Below are positions 17,551 to 25,222 of a stretch of 64,000 bases of DNA, in pieces. The position numbers and the translations under genes are program-made. Under the pieces are notes generated by a model. The model worked only from the letters and a program-made list of their open reading frames with translations, did no database searches and was not told the DNA's origin. Each line of letters starts with the position of its first letter. Within the stretch, counting starts at the first letter, position 1. This stretch comes from Rhizobium sp. SG_E_25_P2 (GTDB lineage Bacteria; Pseudomonadota; Alphaproteobacteria; Rhizobiales; Rhizobiaceae), in contig NZ_JARXVM010000001.1 in assembly GCF_029892285.1 (NCBI RefSeq), positions 434,001 to 498,000 on the forward strand, read 5' to 3'.

Positions 17551-17831
17551 CTTTCGGAAAAGAGCTTATCCAGAGCGCACATGAAGCACTGGCGATCGCA
17601 AAGGGCCGCGCAGAACCCGCCGCTGTTTTCGTTCCTGAAACGATCGACGTGGCGGCCATTCGCAAGCGCCAGAGGCTTTCGCAGGCGGAGTTTGCGAAGC
17701 GCTATGGCCTATCCGCCGGCACGATCAAGGATTGGGAGCAGAAGCGCCGCCAACCGGATCGCGCCGCAATAGTGCTGCTGAAAGTGATCGAGCAAGCCCC
17801 CGAGACTGTGGCGCAGGCAATCCGCGCCTGA
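17547..17831 (+). CDS. XRE-family antitoxin-like HTH protein (orphaned)
   Basis: A 94-aa DNA-binding protein from a GTG start that overlaps the toxin remnant. The central helix-turn-helix (IRKRQRLSQAEFAKRYGLSAGTIKDWEQKRRQPD, about residues 36-70) is typical of HigA/XRE antitoxins. The reading frame is complete and followed by a strong terminator, so it may still be expressed although its toxin partner is broken. It could now act as a free regulator or as protection against a related toxin. Confidence 0.75.
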   Translation: MTFGKELIQSAHEALAIAKGRAEPAAVFVPETIDVAAIRKRQRLSQAEFAKRYGLSAGTIKDWEQKRRQPDRAAIVLLKVIEQAPETVAQAIRA

Positions 17832-17876
17832 TCATTTTTACCCCTCGTTCGAAGGGAAGGGGCAAACAACCGGAGG

Positions 17877-17907
17877 AGTCGCGAAACCTAGGATTTCGCG
17901 ACTTTTT
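17877..17907 (+). terminator. Intrinsic terminator after the antitoxin gene
   Basis: A perfect 10-bp stem, AGTCGCGAAA and TTTCGCGACT, with loop CCTAGGA is followed by a run of five T (17903-17907). It ends the antitoxin transcript and separates the island from the convergent racemase-family gene. Confidence 0.85.
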
Positions 17908-17973
17908 CGTTGCAGGTCAATGACAGCAAGGGGCCAGAGGCAACCATCTCGCTGACCAAGCCCACGTAGACCC

Positions 17974-19008
17974 TCACCGTATCTCCCCCGCCTGCGGCCC
18001 CCATACATCCGTGACCGCAAATCCCTCCGCAGTGGGGTCGAAGGGATCGAGCGCCACCTGGGTCATGCCGAAGGTCCAGGCGCGGCCGGAGATGGTGGGG
18101 ATGATGGCGGGGCGGCCGGCGATGGTGGTGACGTCTTTCAGGCCAACGCGGAATTCCGTGCCGATGGTGGAGCGCGAGATGAAGGTGTCGCCGATCTTGG
18201 CCTTGCCGCGCGCATGGAGCGTTGCGAGATTGGCGGAACTGCCGGTGCCGCAGGGCGAACGGTCGACGCGGCCGGGCCACATGGTGGTGCAGGTGCGCAC
18301 CGCGCCATCGGGCTCCTCGCCCCGGAACATCACATAGGCGACGCCGCGGATTTCGGGGATTTCCGGATGTACGACCGGGATCGTGCGGTTGATGAGATCC
18401 TTGAGCGCCATGCCGGCGGCGACGAGCTCGCGGGCGTTCGCCTTGTCGATGGTCAGGCCCACGGCGCTCGCGTCCGCTATGGCGTAGAACACGCCGCCAT
18501 AGCAGAGATCGACCTTCACCTTGCCCCAGGTCCCCGTGTCGACCTCGACATCGAGATCGAGCACGAAAGAGGGCGTCATGGTCAGCTCCACCCGTTCGCA
18601 ACGGCCGTCGCGGCAGGTGGCGGTGGCCTTGACGAGGCCGGCGGCGGTGTCGAGTATGACCACCGTTTCCGGCTCCTTCATCTCGATGATGCCGGTCTCC
18701 AACAGCGCCGTGGTGACGCAGATCGAATTGGAGCCGGACATGGCGTGCGCCTGATCGGCCTGCAGGATGATGAAGCCGGCGTCGGCGCCCTCGCGCTTGG
18801 GCGGCAACAGCAGATTGACCGAGCCCAGCGGCCCCTGTCGGGGTTCGAGGCAGAGGAAACGGCGCAGGCTGTCATCCACCGTGTTGATGTAGTTGAGCTG
18901 CTCGGCGATGGTTTTGCCGGGGATGTTCGGCACGCCGCCGGTGGCCAAGCGGCCGATTTCGCCTTCGCAGTGAACATCCACCAGTTGGATCGTACGTTTC
19001 CAGCGCAT
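17974..19008 (-). CDS. Proline racemase-family enzyme (4-hydroxyproline epimerase or trans-3-hydroxyproline dehydratase)
   Basis: A 344-aa member of the proline racemase superfamily. The position of the first catalytic residue, in AHAMSGSNSICV, is Ser91 rather than the Cys of true proline racemases. The second, Cys253, is present in VDRSPCGTG. Ser/Cys members have been linked to hydroxyproline epimerisation and/or trans-3-hydroxy-L-proline dehydration, so the exact reaction is open. It is the last gene of a minus-strand run pxpB-pxpC-dehydrogenase-racemase and would feed or accept D-amino acids handled by the flavoenzyme upstream. Confidence 0.85.
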   Translation of the reverse strand: MRWKRTIQLVDVHCEGEIGRLATGGVPNIPGKTIAEQLNYINTVDDSLRRFLCLEPRQGPLGSVNLLLPPKREGADAGFIILQADQAHAMSGSNSICVTTALLETGIIEMKEPETVVILDTAAGLVKATATCRDGRCERVELTMTPSFVLDLDVEVDTGTWGKVKVDLCYGGVFYAIADASAVGLTIDKANARELVAAGMALKDLINRTIPVVHPEIPEIRGVAYVMFRGEEPDGAVRTCTTMWPGRVDRSPCGTGSSANLATLHARGKAKIGDTFISRSTIGTEFRVGLKDVTTIAGRPAIIPTISGRAWTFGMTQVALDPFDPTAEGFAVTDVWGPQAGEIR

Positions 19009-19036
19009 GGGTCTTCCTCTTGTTCGGGGCCGCGTG

Positions 19037-20281
19037 TCAGTAGCGGTTGATGCGATAAGGCGTCAGATCGATCGGCGGCGTCTGGCCTGTCATCAGATCG
19101 GCCATGGCGAGCGCGGTTGTGGCGCAATAGGTCAGGCCGAAATGGCCATGGCCGGTCGAATAGTAAAGGCCGCGCGTGGTCGAAGACGCCGAGAGGACCG
19201 GGATCGTATCCGGCAGCGCCGGGCGGTGCCCCATCCATTCGGTGGCCTCCTCCACCTTGAGACCCGGCAGCGCATAGCGCGCATGCTCGACCAGGAAACG
19301 GGCGCGACGCCAGTTGGGCGCGCGCTCCAGCCCCGCCATTTCCACCGAGCCGCCGACGCGGACGCCGCCCGCCGTGGGGGTGATCATGAAGGCCCGCTCC
19401 GGCCAGATCAGTGACCATTTGAGATCGACGCTAGGGGCCATGATCTGGGTGTGGTAGCCGCGTTCGGTCTCCAGCGGAATGGGTTCGCCCGCCGCTTTGG
19501 CGAGATCGCGGCTGTGCACGCCCATGGCGATCAGCACCCGGTCGGTCTCGATGCGCTTGCCGTCAGTGAGAATGACGGCGGTGACGCCGCGCTCGTCGCG
19601 CTCCAGTCTCGTGACCTCGCCCTTGAGGAAAGCGCCGCCACGGGCGCGCATGGCCTCGACCAGACGCAGCACAAGGCCGTGGGGGCTGGTGACGAAATGA
19701 TTGTCCGGCAGCAGCACCGCCTTCGGCAGAGCCGGGTTCAGGAGCGGCTCGACCTCGCGCAGGCGCGGGCCGGAAAGCACCTCGTATTTGAGGCCGAAAT
19801 GATCCATCAGCGCGAGATTGGCGCGGCCGGCCGCGAATTCGGCTTCGGTGCCGAACAGCTGCAGGCAGGCAGTGTCGCTGAGCATATCCATAGACCCGAC
19901 GCGGCCGAGCAGTGTCTTGAGATCGGCAAGCGAGCGAAGGGCCAGATTGGCGCCGGCCTCCTCGATCTCCTTGATCCGGTCTGGACGGCCGGCGGCGAGA
20001 AAGCGCAGGAACCAGGGCAGCATCTTGAAGGCATAGACAGGATTGACCGCCACCGGCGCGACGGGATCGGCGAGCCAACCGGGGATCTTTTTCCAGACCG
20101 CCGGCCGCGACACGGCCTCGAAGCCATTGACGGCGATGCTGGCCATATTGCCGAAAGAGGCCCCGAGGCCCGGCTCCTGGCGATCGATGAGCAGGACAGG
20201 CTCGCCGCGCAGCGCCAGTTCCGCCGCGGTCGATGCGCCGACAATGCCGGCGCCCAGAATGATGATCGGCTTTTTGGACAT
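19037..20281 (-). CDS. FAD-dependent D-amino-acid dehydrogenase (DadA-like)
   Basis: A 414-aa DAO-family flavoprotein with an N-terminal dinucleotide-binding motif (IIILGAGIVGASTAAELALRG) and a C-terminal GHGHFGLTYC stretch typical of DadA relatives. In hydroxyproline catabolism such enzymes oxidise cis-4-hydroxy-D-proline to a pyrroline. Pairing with the racemase-family gene 28 bp downstream supports that role here, but D-proline or other D-amino acids are equally possible. It starts 10 bp from the end of pxpC. Confidence 0.85.
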   Translation of the reverse strand: MSKKPIIILGAGIVGASTAAELALRGEPVLLIDRQEPGLGASFGNMASIAVNGFEAVSRPAVWKKIPGWLADPVAPVAVNPVYAFKMLPWFLRFLAAGRPDRIKEIEEAGANLALRSLADLKTLLGRVGSMDMLSDTACLQLFGTEAEFAAGRANLALMDHFGLKYEVLSGPRLREVEPLLNPALPKAVLLPDNHFVTSPHGLVLRLVEAMRARGGAFLKGEVTRLERDERGVTAVILTDGKRIETDRVLIAMGVHSRDLAKAAGEPIPLETERGYHTQIMAPSVDLKWSLIWPERAFMITPTAGGVRVGGSVEMAGLERAPNWRRARFLVEHARYALPGLKVEEATEWMGHRPALPDTIPVLSASSTTRGLYYSTGHGHFGLTYCATTALAMADLMTGQTPPIDLTPYRINRY

Positions 20282-20290
20282 GCTTCCCTC

Positions 20291-21247
20291 TCAGGTCTTC
20301 AGCGCGAGCGGCGCGAGATGGGCGATTTTGGTTTCAAACATCCGGGCGGCGCGCTCGGCGGCCAGCGCTTCCGCGCGGTCTATGAGACGAAAGCGCAGCC
20401 GGTCGCCAGCGCGGGCCTGGGCGAGCTTCCACTGATCAGCGCCAATGACATGGGCGATCTTCGGATAGCCGCCGCAGGTATTGGCCTCGGCGAGCTGGAT
20501 CACCGCCTGTCCCGACGGAGGCACCTGCACCGTGCCCGGCATGATGCCGTGGGAGTGCAGTTCGAGCTTGCGCGTGAGGATCAGCGGATCGCCTTCCAGC
20601 CGCATGCCCTGACGATTGTTTTGCCGGCTGACGATAAAGTCGGAGCCGAGCAGGACAGACCGAGCCTCGTCGGTAAAATCAGCATATTCGGCGCCAGCCA
20701 TGATGCGCAACAGCGCGGGATCGTCGCGGCCGAGCAGCACTGGATCGAGGCCATGGCCAGCGGGTTGTTTCGCGCGGATGCGGCTGGGGCCGAGAGCGAG
20801 GCGATCACCGCGCTTCAGCGCCCTGCCCTCCAGCCCGCCGAAGCCGCTTTTCAAATCCGTGGCGCGGGAGCCGAGAACGAGGGGCAGGTCGATGCCGCCC
20901 GAGAAAGCCAGCATCACGCGCGCGCCGGCGCTGGGAGCGTCTATGCGAAGCTCGTCGCCCGCCTGCGCCTGCCGCGCCCACCAGGCCGGAAAGGTGCGAT
21001 TGCCGAGTTGGGCGAAAGCGACAGCGCCTGTCATCGCCACGAGACAGGGCGCGTGAAAGCGCAGGCGGAACGGGAAGACGGCGATTTCCAGCCCTGCCGC
21101 GCCAGCCTCATTGCCAACAAGCAGATTGGCCGCCGTCAGCGCCTGCCGGTCCATCGCGCCGCCGCGGCCGACGCCCTGATCGAGATAAAGCGGACGGCCG
21201 AGATCCTGGACGCTGTTCATCAGGCCCGAGGTGAGGATTTCGATCAT
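20291..21247 (-). CDS. pxpC: 5-Oxoprolinase subunit PxpC (AHS2 family)
   Basis: A 318-aa allophanate-hydrolase-subunit-2-like protein, subunit of the prokaryotic PxpABC 5-oxoprolinase that hydrolyses pyroglutamate to glutamate with ATP. The N-terminal signature ILTSGLMNSVQDLGR matches the family. The start overlaps the pxpB stop by 4 bp, implying coupled synthesis. The same domain occurs in urea-amidolyase-type carboxylases, relevant because biotin carrier genes sit across the promoter. Confidence 0.88.
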   Translation of the reverse strand: MIEILTSGLMNSVQDLGRPLYLDQGVGRGGAMDRQALTAANLLVGNEAGAAGLEIAVFPFRLRFHAPCLVAMTGAVAFAQLGNRTFPAWWARQAQAGDELRIDAPSAGARVMLAFSGGIDLPLVLGSRATDLKSGFGGLEGRALKRGDRLALGPSRIRAKQPAGHGLDPVLLGRDDPALLRIMAGAEYADFTDEARSVLLGSDFIVSRQNNRQGMRLEGDPLILTRKLELHSHGIMPGTVQVPPSGQAVIQLAEANTCGGYPKIAHVIGADQWKLAQARAGDRLRFRLIDRAEALAAERAARMFETKIAHLAPLALKT

Positions 21248-21903
21248 CGCCGCGCCTCCGGCACGAAACGCAGGCGATCGCCGGGGGCAAAGAGCGCTGG
21301 CCTGTCGCGGGTCGCGTCGAACAGGCCGAGATCGGTGCGGCCGAGAATATGCCAGCCGGACGGCGCCGTCACCGGCATGATGCCCGCCTGCGCGCCGCCG
21401 ACAATGACGGAGCCGACCGGCACGCCGTCGCGCGGATTGGAGAGGCGCGGGGCGGCCAGTTGCGGATCGAGCCCGGAGAGATAGACGAAGCCCGGCATGG
21501 CGCCGACGGCGGCCACCGAATAGAGCGGCGCCGCATGGCGTGCGATCACCTCGTCTGCGGTCATGCCCTTGGCGCGGGCGAAATCTTCGAGATCGGGTCC
21601 GTCCTCGCCGCCATAGCGAACCGGCACATCGCGAACCACGCCCCGCCTTGCGGCGCCCACGATGCTCCAGCCCGCGAGGATATCCGCCTGCAATTGATCA
21701 GCGTCCGTCAGAAAGGGGTCGAAGACGAGGAGCAGGTTGTTCATGCCCGGAACCGTCTCGATCATTCCGGGGAAAGCGCGCAGGCTTTCGGCCAACGCCC
21801 AGATCTTTTCCTGCACGGCGTCGGAAAACGCCCCCATCGCGCCGTCGATCAACAGCGCGTCGGGTCCTTCGAAGGACAGGCGGGGTGGGTTTACCTCTAT
21901 CAT
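21244..21903 (-). CDS. pxpB: 5-Oxoprolinase subunit PxpB (AHS1 family, KipI-like)
   Basis: A 219-aa allophanate-hydrolase-subunit-1-like protein. The family stretch GAMPGFVYLSGLDPQLAAPRL followed by NPRDGVPVGSVIVGGAQAGIMP is clear. It works with PxpC and PxpA in ATP-dependent pyroglutamate cleavage. It is the first gene of the minus-strand operon and is divergent from pxpA across a 144-bp promoter region. Confidence 0.9.
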   Translation of the reverse strand: MIEVNPPRLSFEGPDALLIDGAMGAFSDAVQEKIWALAESLRAFPGMIETVPGMNNLLLVFDPFLTDADQLQADILAGWSIVGAARRGVVRDVPVRYGGEDGPDLEDFARAKGMTADEVIARHAAPLYSVAAVGAMPGFVYLSGLDPQLAAPRLSNPRDGVPVGSVIVGGAQAGIMPVTAPSGWHILGRTDLGLFDATRDRPALFAPGDRLRFVPEARR

Positions 21904-21925
21904 GGATGTTCCTGTGTCTCCCGAT

Positions 21926-21937
21926 CTGATATATCAG
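21926..21937. promoter_or_regulatory. Perfect 12-bp palindrome in the pxpB/pxpA divergent promoter
   Basis: CTGATATATCAG is fully self-complementary and lies 23 bp upstream of the pxpB start, inside the shared promoter region. The AT centre with TGAT half-sites is what a dimeric regulator such as a GntR-family protein could bind. No regulator gene is adjacent, so the identity of the protein is unknown. Confidence 0.4.
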
Positions 21938-22047
21938 TCGAGCGAGCTTGCCTACTGGGGCGGAGAAGATTCTTTGTCGCGGGCGCGATGACGACCGCCC
22001 CTGCGCATGCTTTAAGGAAGCAACGGTGACGCAGGCAGGAGACGGCG

Positions 22048-22806
22048 ATGAAGGTGGACCTCAATTCCGACATGGGCGAAGGCTTCGGCGCCTGGAAGAT
22101 GGGCGACGACGCGGCGATGCTCGACATCGTCAGCTCCGCCAATGTCGCTTGCGGCTTGCATGCCGGCGATCCGGAAGTGATGGCGAACACGTTTCGTCTG
22201 GCGCGGGAAAAAGGCATCGCGGTGGGGGCGCATCCCGGCTATCCCGATCTCTGGGGTTTCGGACGACGCAACATCCCCTTCACCATGGGCGAGACGGAGC
22301 GGCTGATCGCCTATCAGATCGGCGCCGCCCAAGCGATGGCGGCCTATTCCGGTCATGCGATCCGCTATGTGAAGCTGCATGGGGCGCTCGGCAATCTCGG
22401 CCAGCAGAACCGCGATATCGCGCTTGCCGCCTGCCGGGCGATCAGGGCCGTCGATCCCACACTCATCTGCCTGACGATCGCGCTTGGGGAGATGGAGAAG
22501 GCGGCGGACGAGATGGGCCTCGACTATCGCTCCGAGATCTTCGCCGACCGCGCCTATACCGATGACGGTTTTCTCGTCGACCGCCGCTTGCCCGGCGCGG
22601 TGCTGCATGACCCCGACGAGATCGCGCGCCGCATCCTTTCGATGCTGGAGGCGGGAGCGATCGAGACGGTGACCGGCAAGCGGCTGAAGACCGCGATCCA
22701 TTCGATCTGCGTGCATTCCGACACGCCCTCGGCCGTAGAGATCGCCCGCGCCCTTCGGCAGTCGCTCGAAGCCGCTGATGTCACCATCCAGTCTTTCGTG
22801 GAGTAA
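22048..22806 (+). CDS. pxpA: 5-Oxoprolinase subunit PxpA (LamB/YcsF family)
   Basis: A 252-aa LamB/YcsF-family protein, the catalytic-scaffold subunit of 5-oxoprolinase. The signature VDLNSDMGEGFGAWKMGDD followed by SANVACGLHAGDP is diagnostic, with further conserved parts VKLHGALGN and ADRAYTDDG. The ATG follows CAGGAGACGGCG, a good ribosome site. It heads a plus-strand unit with two carrier-protein genes, the first 6 bp downstream. Confidence 0.92.
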   Translation: MKVDLNSDMGEGFGAWKMGDDAAMLDIVSSANVACGLHAGDPEVMANTFRLAREKGIAVGAHPGYPDLWGFGRRNIPFTMGETERLIAYQIGAAQAMAAYSGHAIRYVKLHGALGNLGQQNRDIALAACRAIRAVDPTLICLTIALGEMEKAADEMGLDYRSEIFADRAYTDDGFLVDRRLPGAVLHDPDEIARRILSMLEAGAIETVTGKRLKTAIHSICVHSDTPSAVEIARALRQSLEAADVTIQSFVE

Positions 22807-22812
22807 GCACAG

Positions 22813-23244
22813 ATGGATTTCGACCTGATCGACCGGCTGATGCGGATGCTTGAAGCCTCCGATCTCAACGAGCTCGACGTGACCGAAGGCGGCATGCGCA
22901 TAAGGCTGGTGAAACAGGCGTCGGAGGCCGAGCCTGCGGCAGCGCCAAAGCCTTCGGCCGTCCCTCAAGCGCCCGCGTCGACGGCGGATGCGCAGAGCGC
23001 GACGCGACAGATCAAGGCCGGCATGGCCGGGACCTTCTACCGCTCGCCCGCGCCCGGGGCGAAGCCTTTCGTGGAGCTGGGCGACCGCGTGCGCGACGGC
23101 GACCAGATCGCCATCATCGAGGCGATGAAACTGCTCAATCCGGTTGAAGCGGAGTGCGATGGGGTGATCACGCAAATCCTGCCCGCCGATGGCGACGGGG
23201 TCGAGCCGGGAATGCTGCTGTTCACGATCGAGGTCGATGCATGA
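22813..23244 (+). CDS. Biotin carboxyl carrier protein (AccB-like)
   Basis: A 143-aa BCCP with an N-terminal helical segment, an Ala/Pro-rich linker (about residues 36-64) and a C-terminal biotinyl domain. The biotinylation motif is EAMKLLN with Lys106; canonical acetyl-CoA carboxylase carriers have EAMKMMN. This is probably not the housekeeping accB, because no accC follows. It may serve a carboxylase built with the AHS1/AHS2-type proteins nearby, using a biotin carboxylase encoded elsewhere. It overlaps the next gene by 4 bp. Confidence 0.88.
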   Translation: MDFDLIDRLMRMLEASDLNELDVTEGGMRIRLVKQASEAEPAAAPKPSAVPQAPASTADAQSATRQIKAGMAGTFYRSPAPGAKPFVELGDRVRDGDQIAIIEAMKLLNPVEAECDGVITQILPADGDGVEPGMLLFTIEVDA

Positions 23245-23576
23245 CCGACCACAAGGCGGAGCGCCGGTTGATGCGGATGATGGCGGCGCGCGGCATCGGC
23301 GCCATGACCTATCAGGACGATGGGATCGATCTGATGATTGCGCTGCCCAAGGATCTCCTGGGTGAAATCAGGGCGCCGCAGGCCGGGCGTTTCACGTTGT
23401 CGACGCCAGGTGGCGAGGAACCCGCTTTTCCGCGTCAGGTCCGGGCAGATGAGATCGTCGCTTGTCTGCGCGTGGGGCCGCTGCTCTTGCCCGTTTCAGC
23501 CCCATCAGACGGAACCTGCCCTCCCCCGCTTGCGGAGGAAGGCGATCTGGTCGGCTATGGAGAGACCCTGTTCTGA
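23241..23576 (+). CDS. Degenerate second biotin-carrier-like protein lacking the biotinylated lysine
   Basis: A 111-aa protein that aligns along its length with the preceding carrier. ERRLMRMMAARGIGAMTYQDDGI matches IDRLMRMLEASDLNELDVTEGGM, and EIVACLRVGPLLLPVSAPSDGT matches QIAIIEAMKLLNPVEAECDGV. At the biotin site AMK is replaced by VGP, so it cannot be biotinylated (Pro80 in place of Lys). The Ala/Pro linker is missing. The start ATG overlaps the carrier stop (ATGA). It is probably a diverged tandem duplicate serving as a structural or regulatory partner; function unknown. Confidence 0.65.
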   Translation: MTDHKAERRLMRMMAARGIGAMTYQDDGIDLMIALPKDLLGEIRAPQAGRFTLSTPGGEEPAFPRQVRADEIVACLRVGPLLLPVSAPSDGTCPPPLAEEGDLVGYGETLF

Positions 23577-23579
23577 GGA

Positions 23580-24701
23580 TCAGCTTGCAGGCTGCCCTTC
23601 GGCGTCTGCCGCACCGGCATGATCCGCCGCGTCTTTTGCCGGACGGCGGCGCACGGCGGCACGGGTGATGCGCACCTTCTTGATCCGGCGGGGATCGGCG
23701 TCGAGCACGTGGAATTCGAAGCCCGGCACCGCCTGGACGACTTCGCCACGGGCCGGAATGCGGCCGAGTTCGGCGAAGATCAGGCCGCCCAGCGTATCGA
23801 CTTCGTTGACCTGGCCGGACACGTCGAAATCTGAGCCGATTGCCTGGGCGATCTCCTCGAGTTCGATGCGGGCGTCGGCGATGAACACGTCATCCGACTG
23901 GCGGATGAACAGGATTTCTTCGTCGTCATGCTCGTCTTCGATATCGCCGACCAGCATTTCGACGATGTCTTCCAGCGAGACCAAGCCGTCGGTGCCGCCA
24001 TATTCGTCGATGACCAGCGCCATCTGAATGCGTTCAGCCTGCATCTTGGCCATCAGTTCGGAGGCCAGCATGGACGGCGGCACGAAGAGAACAGGGCGCA
24101 GGATGCCGGCTTCCTCGATTGACACATCCGTGTTGATGCGGCCGAGATCGAAGGGTTTGGAGCTTTTCGAGGCGCGTGGCGCGGGCGCGCCTTCGGCTGC
24201 GGGCTGGGCGGCGGATTTCGGCGCGGCGCGGCGGCGCTTGGCTTCCTTGATCATGTAGCCCATGAGATCGCGGATATGGACCATGCCCCTGGGATCATCC
24301 AAGGTTTCGGCAAAGACCGGCATGCGCGAACGGCCGGACTCGTGAAACATCAGCATGAGATCGCCGACGGAGCGGTTCTGGTCGACCGCCTCGATTTCAG
24401 CGCGCGGCACCATCACGTCCTCCACCCGCACTTCGCGGAAGCGCAGGGTGTTCTTGAGCATGGCCCGTTCGATGGGGGAAAATCCGATGCTGGCGCTCTC
24501 TTCGGTGGCCAGCACATCCGCGAGATCTTCGCGGAGACTATGCGCATTCTGCGGACGCAGAATTCTAGCAACCTTTGCCCAGAAAGATTGTCTGGGCGCG
24601 GTGGTACTCTCGCCTTTTTGCGCGCTCGAACTGTCCTCGGCGGATTTCACCGCCGAAGCGCCTGTGTCGGCCTCACTGGACCGTGTAGAATATTCGTTCA
24701 T
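23580..24701 (-). CDS. CorC/HlyC (TlyC) family CBS-domain protein
   Basis: A 373-aa protein with paired CBS domains (from VMVPRAEIEAVDQ through ALVIDEYGGTDGLVSLEDIVEMLVGDIEDE) and a C-terminal CorC_HlyC transporter-associated domain. No membrane segment is evident, so it is the soluble YbeX/CorC type linked to magnesium/cobalt efflux and, in some species, ribosome quality. Its place directly after phoH-ybeY matches the conserved ybeZYX order. The N-terminal 50 residues are Ser/Thr-rich and low in complexity. Confidence 0.9.
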   Translation of the reverse strand: MNEYSTRSSEADTGASAVKSAEDSSSAQKGESTTAPRQSFWAKVARILRPQNAHSLREDLADVLATEESASIGFSPIERAMLKNTLRFREVRVEDVMVPRAEIEAVDQNRSVGDLMLMFHESGRSRMPVFAETLDDPRGMVHIRDLMGYMIKEAKRRRAAPKSAAQPAAEGAPAPRASKSSKPFDLGRINTDVSIEEAGILRPVLFVPPSMLASELMAKMQAERIQMALVIDEYGGTDGLVSLEDIVEMLVGDIEDEHDDEEILFIRQSDDVFIADARIELEEIAQAIGSDFDVSGQVNEVDTLGGLIFAELGRIPARGEVVQAVPGFEFHVLDADPRRIKKVRITRAAVRRRPAKDAADHAGAADAEGQPAS

Positions 24702-24712
24702 TGCCTCAACTG

Positions 24713-25222
24713 TCAGTTCCGGTCGTCATCCCTGTAGGGATTTTCAAGGCCAAGCTCCGCGAGTATGCGGATCTCCAGACCTTCCATGACCGCCGCTTCC
24801 TCTTCCGTCATATGGTCGTAACCAAACAGGTGCAGGAAGCCATGCACCAAGAGATGGGTCAGATGATCCTCGAATGCAACGCCAAGGTCAAGGGCTTCAC
24901 GCCGCAAAGTTTCCTCGGCAAGGATGATGTCCCCCAGCATCGGCCCGGGCTTGCCGCCCGGTGCGAGCGGAAAAGCGGGAAAAGACAGCACATTGGTCGG
25001 CTTGTCCTGTTCGCGCCATTCGGCGTTGATCTCGCGGATCGCGGCGTCATTGGTAAAGACCAGCGAAACTTCCACAGGCTGCTTTGGAAAGGGCTGGCGC
25101 TCTTTCTCAGCCAGATGCGTCGCCGCATGCTCAAGCACGCGACGCACGAAAGCCTCCAGCACATCTTCGCTCTGCCAGTCGCCCTCTTCGAGCGACAGCT
25201 GGATATCGAGACGGTCGGACAT
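24713..25222 (-). CDS. ybeY: Endoribonuclease YbeY (16S rRNA maturation)
   Basis: Metal-dependent RNase involved in 16S rRNA 3'-end maturation and ribosome quality control. The zinc-binding H-x3-H-x5-H motif is visible as HLLVHGFLHLFGYDH. Length 169 aa. Its start overlaps the phoH stop by one base (TGATG), and corC begins 11 bp after its stop. Confidence 0.95.
   Translation of the reverse strand: MSDRLDIQLSLEEGDWQSEDVLEAFVRRVLEHAATHLAEKERQPFPKQPVEVSLVFTNDAAIREINAEWREQDKPTNVLSFPAFPLAPGGKPGPMLGDIILAEETLRREALDLGVAFEDHLTHLLVHGFLHLFGYDHMTEEEAAVMEGLEIRILAELGLENPYRDDDRN

Noticed and set aside
19451-21484. A 677-codon plus-strand open stretch opposite the D-amino-acid dehydrogenase and pxpC
   Set aside because: No domain-like sequence, and it spans two real genes and their junction on the other strand.
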